In this document: piece by piece, positions 50,496 through 52,970 of the stretch
Layout of the letters: each line of letters starts with the position of its first letter
How positions within the stretch are numbered: position 1 is the stretch's first letter
Notes under the pieces: model-generated
Seen by the model: the letters and a program-made list of their open reading frames with translations, nothing else
Told to the model about the DNA's origin: nothing
The model's database searches: none
NCBI GenBank assembly: GCA_035297145.1
Contig: DATGZN010000002.1
Location: 1-52,970, forward strand
DNA: 52,970 nucleotides
Direction of reading: 5' to 3'
Source of the DNA: QHXW01 sp035297145
GTDB taxonomy: Bacteria; Acidobacteriota; Terriglobia; Bryobacterales; Bryobacteraceae
Program-made: the position numbers and the translations under genes

Positions 50496-51842
50496 CTAGT
50501 GGAAATTCTTCCAGAAGAAGTTGATCCAGGCGGCGTGGCCCGTGGCTGAACTGGCCGTGGACAACACATCGTTATCCGGATAGGGCGTATTTTTCTCGCG
50601 CATGGTGAGTTGCACGGTCGCAGCCGTGCTATAGGGTATTGCTTTCCCTCCCGGGGGAAAAACGTACGCGTTTACCATCCCGAAACTTCCATAGTTGGCG
50701 AAATCGGGAAGCGAGCCGCTAATCGTAGGCCGTTCCACGATCCACTCGGCTGTGCTGCCTTTGAAACCGAAGCCCTTCCCGAGCGGCGTGGGGGAGTGGT
50801 ATTCCTGCCCCGAAGTACTGTCACCGATTGAGAACCAGGCGTAGCCGCCACTCGGGTTGATCTTTCCGGTTGAATCGCCGACCCACAGATTGACGTACAT
50901 CAGATCCGAACTGTTGACGCCGAAAAGTTCCACCGAGGTTGGCTCGTTCGGTAGTACCTCGGTCCAAACATAATAGTTAGTGGCCGTCCCAAATGGATAT
51001 ATGTACTGGGCATCTTGTTCCGTTCCCGCCTGCACCAAATCGCTCAAGTTATAACCGTCCAGCCCAACCCAGACGGACGAGTAGCATGGCTGACCGGAAG
51101 GGTCGGCACTCACAAAGGGGACCCTCCACGAGCCGTCAATTGACCCATAACTGTCCTTCACGCCCGTGGCAACGAAACCGCTCCAGTGGGAGTTGGAGGA
51201 CGTGCCCTCCGTGACGCTTAGTGTGGGGTGAGAAATGTCGGCACGGTTCACCGAATGCGGTGGGAGAGTCGTCATGGGCTGGGAAACATGATTGAGCCAC
51301 GCGGCGTAAGCGTCGGGCGATTCCGAGGAGTCGGGGCGAGGGGGGTAGCCTTGGGCGATGACTTCTTCGTCGGAGAGCTGCCGCGCAGCCTCATCTGTCA
51401 GCGCGGGCCGAACCTTCGAGCCCTTTGGCGCGGGTATGACGCTATCGGGCGTTGGCATGTCCGCGGTGGGAGTTTCGGCGATGTGCAAATGCAGCGGGTG
51501 GGTCGTGACCGCCGCCGATGTGGTGCAGTCCATTTGCAGGTCCGCATCCTGGATGTCCTGGTCCGGGGTGAAGTGGAACCGTACGTACCCCTCGATATTT
51601 CCATACAGCCGCATAGTATGGGACGGGTCCTTGACGCCCGCGGCATGCAAGTCGCAAGCCGCGTCGGGTTCGGCCTGGAGAACCACCGGGGTGGGGACGT
51701 CAGGCGGAATGGTGAAGTGCTTCTCCGGAACGATCCGTGGCGTGCCGGGATTCTGGGCTGAGGCGGGTACCGTCAGCCCGCTGATGACGATCGCCGCGCA
51801 AGCGGCGAAGCGAACGTTGCGAACTACCTGATGTTTCGACAT
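50496..51842 (-). CDS. Secreted G1-family glutamic endopeptidase (eqolisin)
   Basis: A 448-residue exported peptidase from ATG 51842 (GGAGGA upstream; the frame is open to 51902). A signal peptide (VRFAACAAIVISGLTVPASA) and a roughly 190-residue propeptide-like region precede the catalytic beta-sandwich (about 210-445). SNSHWSGFVATG opens the domain. The catalytic dyad is Gln271 in VQAGTEQD and Glu366 in TAEWIVERP, both in the fixed G1 motifs. Eqolisins are acid-active endopeptidases known mainly from fungi and also found in bacteria of acidic habitats. The gene stands alone. The 550 bp upstream contain no gene. Confidence 0.88.
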   Translation of the reverse strand: MSKHQVVRNVRFAACAAIVISGLTVPASAQNPGTPRIVPEKHFTIPPDVPTPVVLQAEPDAACDLHAAGVKDPSHTMRLYGNIEGYVRFHFTPDQDIQDADLQMDCTTSAAVTTHPLHLHIAETPTADMPTPDSVIPAPKGSKVRPALTDEAARQLSDEEVIAQGYPPRPDSSESPDAYAAWLNHVSQPMTTLPPHSVNRADISHPTLSVTEGTSSNSHWSGFVATGVKDSYGSIDGSWRVPFVSADPSGQPCYSSVWVGLDGYNLSDLVQAGTEQDAQYIYPFGTATNYYVWTEVLPNEPTSVELFGVNSSDLMYVNLWVGDSTGKINPSGGYAWFSIGDSTSGQEYHSPTPLGKGFGFKGSTAEWIVERPTISGSLPDFANYGSFGMVNAYVFPPGGKAIPYSTAATVQLTMREKNTPYPDNDVLSTASSATGHAAWINFFWKNFH

Positions 51843-52149
51843 GGAATTTTCCTCCGTTTCACCGAGTCGGGTGCCGAGTTCGGGTGCCCCGATCTCTCTC
51901 ACCCTATAGGGCGGAAGAACTGAGGAGAAACTGTAACGGGCGCCAAGAAAAATATCAGAATTTCGGGTCGCGGGGCAGTTGGGCGAGGCGCCTGGATCAG
52001 CGCGCCGTCACCGCACGACGTCACGCGCCTTCAGCGAGCCTGGAGCCACTCTCTACAGAATGGCCGGCTGCGTTCAATCGGAGTGGGTGGCGGCGCTGTC
52101 GGCTGCTTCATAGCCCGGTAGCCGACGTGGGGCTCCGCCAGCACATTTT

Positions 52150-52182
52150 CCGATAAGCTCCGATGAAGTGGGGTTATCGGAG
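52150..52182. promoter_or_regulatory. Inverted repeat TCCGATAA...TTATCGGA
   Basis: Perfect 8-bp arms (52150-52157 and 52175-52182) separated by 17 bp lie in the gene-free stretch between the G1 peptidase and the truncated glycosidase-like gene. There is no T-run, so an operator or a weak RNA hairpin is possible. The surrounding 51900-52320 shows nothing else I can support. Confidence 0.3.
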
Positions 52183-52321
52183 AGTGTCCCGCGGCAGTTT
52201 TGTCTGGAATCGTCGGCTATCCGGATATGGACCAGAAAACGGCGTTCGAGGAAATTGCCCCGACGCAACAAGAAACCGACTGGCTTTGGCAATCCCCACC
52301 GCCGCAGCCACCGGATAGCTT

Positions 52322-52348
52322 TCAGACGGCCGTGAGCCCGCCATCCAC
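52322..52348 (-). pseudogene. SDR C-terminal remnant C
   Basis: The minus strand ends at 52322-52324 after encoding TVDGGLTAV, the same eight-to-nine-residue SDR ending as remnants A and B. Upstream similarity is lost after VVKTVDGG. The plus strand across it reads CAGACGGCCGTGAGCCCGCC, shared almost exactly with 48631 and 48983. Confidence 0.5.
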
Positions 52349-52391
52349 CGTTTTGACTACCGATACCAAATTCGAAGCAAGTTAAGTTACT

Positions 52392-52970
52392 TCACCGGGC
52401 GTCCAGCAACAGCACCCAGTCGCTATCCCCATCGTGATTCTTTGCTGGTGGTGTGAATGAATGGCTGCCGCTTTTCGGGAAGGGACTGCCAGGAACGTCC
52501 TGGTAAGAGCCGATTGTCGGATCGAACCATCGCGCGCGGGTTGAGCCTCGTAGGACCCCCATGTTGACCGTGATCGTTCGACCAGTCGGCATGTAGACCA
52601 CGACCAGGCTTCCATCAGGTGTTTCGGCCGCGGTCGAGTAATCACTTTCACTGACGCGCGTTTGCAGGGTTCCGTAGGTTCCATATCCGGCGGTTAGAAT
52701 CGCATGGTCCTGGTCCGGAACAAGATCCTGCCACGGCAGGGCGGTAAAGAATTCCTTCCAGATTTTGAGTTGCGCGACTCCGGGCGTATCAATGTGGCTT
52801 TGCCAACCGGCTTTAAACGACCACGTGTAGGCATTGCCGTAAAACTGTCCGATGCCGCCGGACAACATCGTCCAATAGTCCTCGCGCCGTAACACCGCGG
52901 GAGTTCCGAAATCGGGCGGCTTTCCGACGTTTTCCAGATCGTAATGCGCCTCCACCAGGTAGGTCGGGGC
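52392..52970 (-). CDS. DUF4038-type glycoside-hydrolase-like protein, C-terminal part (runs off window)
   Basis: At least 192 residues are encoded; the frame stays open through the window end, so the N-terminus lies outside. The visible part has the end of the barrel (LRREDYWTMLSGGIGQFYGN, then IWKEFFTALPWQDLVPDQDH) and the C-terminal beta domain (GSLVVVYMPTGRTITVNMGV followed by ARWFDPTIGSYQDV and ending WVLLLDAR). This is the DUF4038 plus 'putative collagen-binding' domain pair of apiosidase-like proteins. It would be the fourth glycosidase-like protein of this window. Confidence 0.82.
   Translation of the reverse strand, partial: APTYLVEAHYDLENVGKPPDFGTPAVLRREDYWTMLSGGIGQFYGNAYTWSFKAGWQSHIDTPGVAQLKIWKEFFTALPWQDLVPDQDHAILTAGYGTYGTLQTRVSESDYSTAAETPDGSLVVVYMPTGRTITVNMGVLRGSTRARWFDPTIGSYQDVPGSPFPKSGSHSFTPPAKNHDGDSDWVLLLDAR

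Noticed and set aside
52200..52385. 61-codon plus-strand frame over SDR remnant C
   Set aside because: Pro/Gln-rich with no recognised domain; its end is only the antisense reading of the SDR tail, as in the AraC junctions.

Overview
The window reads as a chromosomal segment of an Acidobacteriota bacterium of the Solibacter/Bryobacter type. This is inferred from gene content: two very large Oar-like TonB-dependent receptors with an N-terminal carboxypeptidase-regulatory-like domain, several DUF4038-type glycoside-hydrolase-like secreted proteins, the tail of an acidobacterial-type (ADOP) MacB/FtsX permease, a probable TIGR03437-like remnant and a G1 glutamic peptidase. No rRNA, CRISPR array, integrase or intact transposase was seen.

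Layout. 1-2.6 kb: a GT39-like membrane glycosyltransferase followed by three broken gene ends (epimerase head, ADOP permease tail, DinB tail). 2.6-5.9 kb (minus): a TPR lipoprotein and a Wza-type polysaccharide export protein. They are separated from a 2059-residue single-module type I polyketide synthase (6.26-12.44 kb, KS-AT-KR-DH-ACP-TE) by a 400-bp divergent region with two perfect dyads. 12.5-17 kb: YfcE-like phosphodiesterase, single-domain response regulator, small secreted protein, subtilisin-like protease, RlpA-like protein. 17.2-23.3 kb (plus): a compact six-gene operon of GcvH-like membrane protein, four-cluster ferredoxin, NrfD/HybB-like quinone-interacting membrane protein, histidine kinase with two haem-c-like motifs in its sensor domain, sigma-54 activator and archaemetzincin. 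No catalytic oxidoreductase subunit accompanies them. 23.3-24.9 kb: a small island with higBA, a 29-codon Trp/Lys/Arg-rich ORF and the exact 3' half of a tRNA-Asn gene.

24.9-46 kb is a carbohydrate-use region. Two secreted glycosidase-like proteins diverge from a control region with tandem 21-bp-spaced operators. The plus arm continues into a D-threonine-aldolase/D-serine-dehydratase-like enzyme, an MFS transporter and a Gfo/Idh/MocA oxidoreductase. A second unit holds a TonB receptor, a 6-phospho-3-hexuloisomerase-like SIS protein, a xylose-isomerase-like epimerase and another glycosidase-like protein. Further on are a TPR protein (minus), a second TonB receptor, an AraC regulator and a secreted RraA-like protein. 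Together they look like a scavenging system for an unidentified plant- or polymer-derived sugar or sugar acid: extracellular cleavage, TonB uptake, inner-membrane transport, then oxidation and isomerisation.

46-53 kb: a di-haem PQQ quinoprotein (minus), a scar region where tails of an AraC gene and of convergent SDR genes are repeated, a methyltransferase, a secreted G1 (eqolisin) peptidase and the C-terminal part of another DUF4038-like protein cut by the window end. The strongest candidates for something new are the haem-sensor/NrfD/archaemetzincin operon, the PKS with KR before DH, the duplicated promoter with its overlapping upstream ORF, and the repeated AraC/SDR tail junctions.
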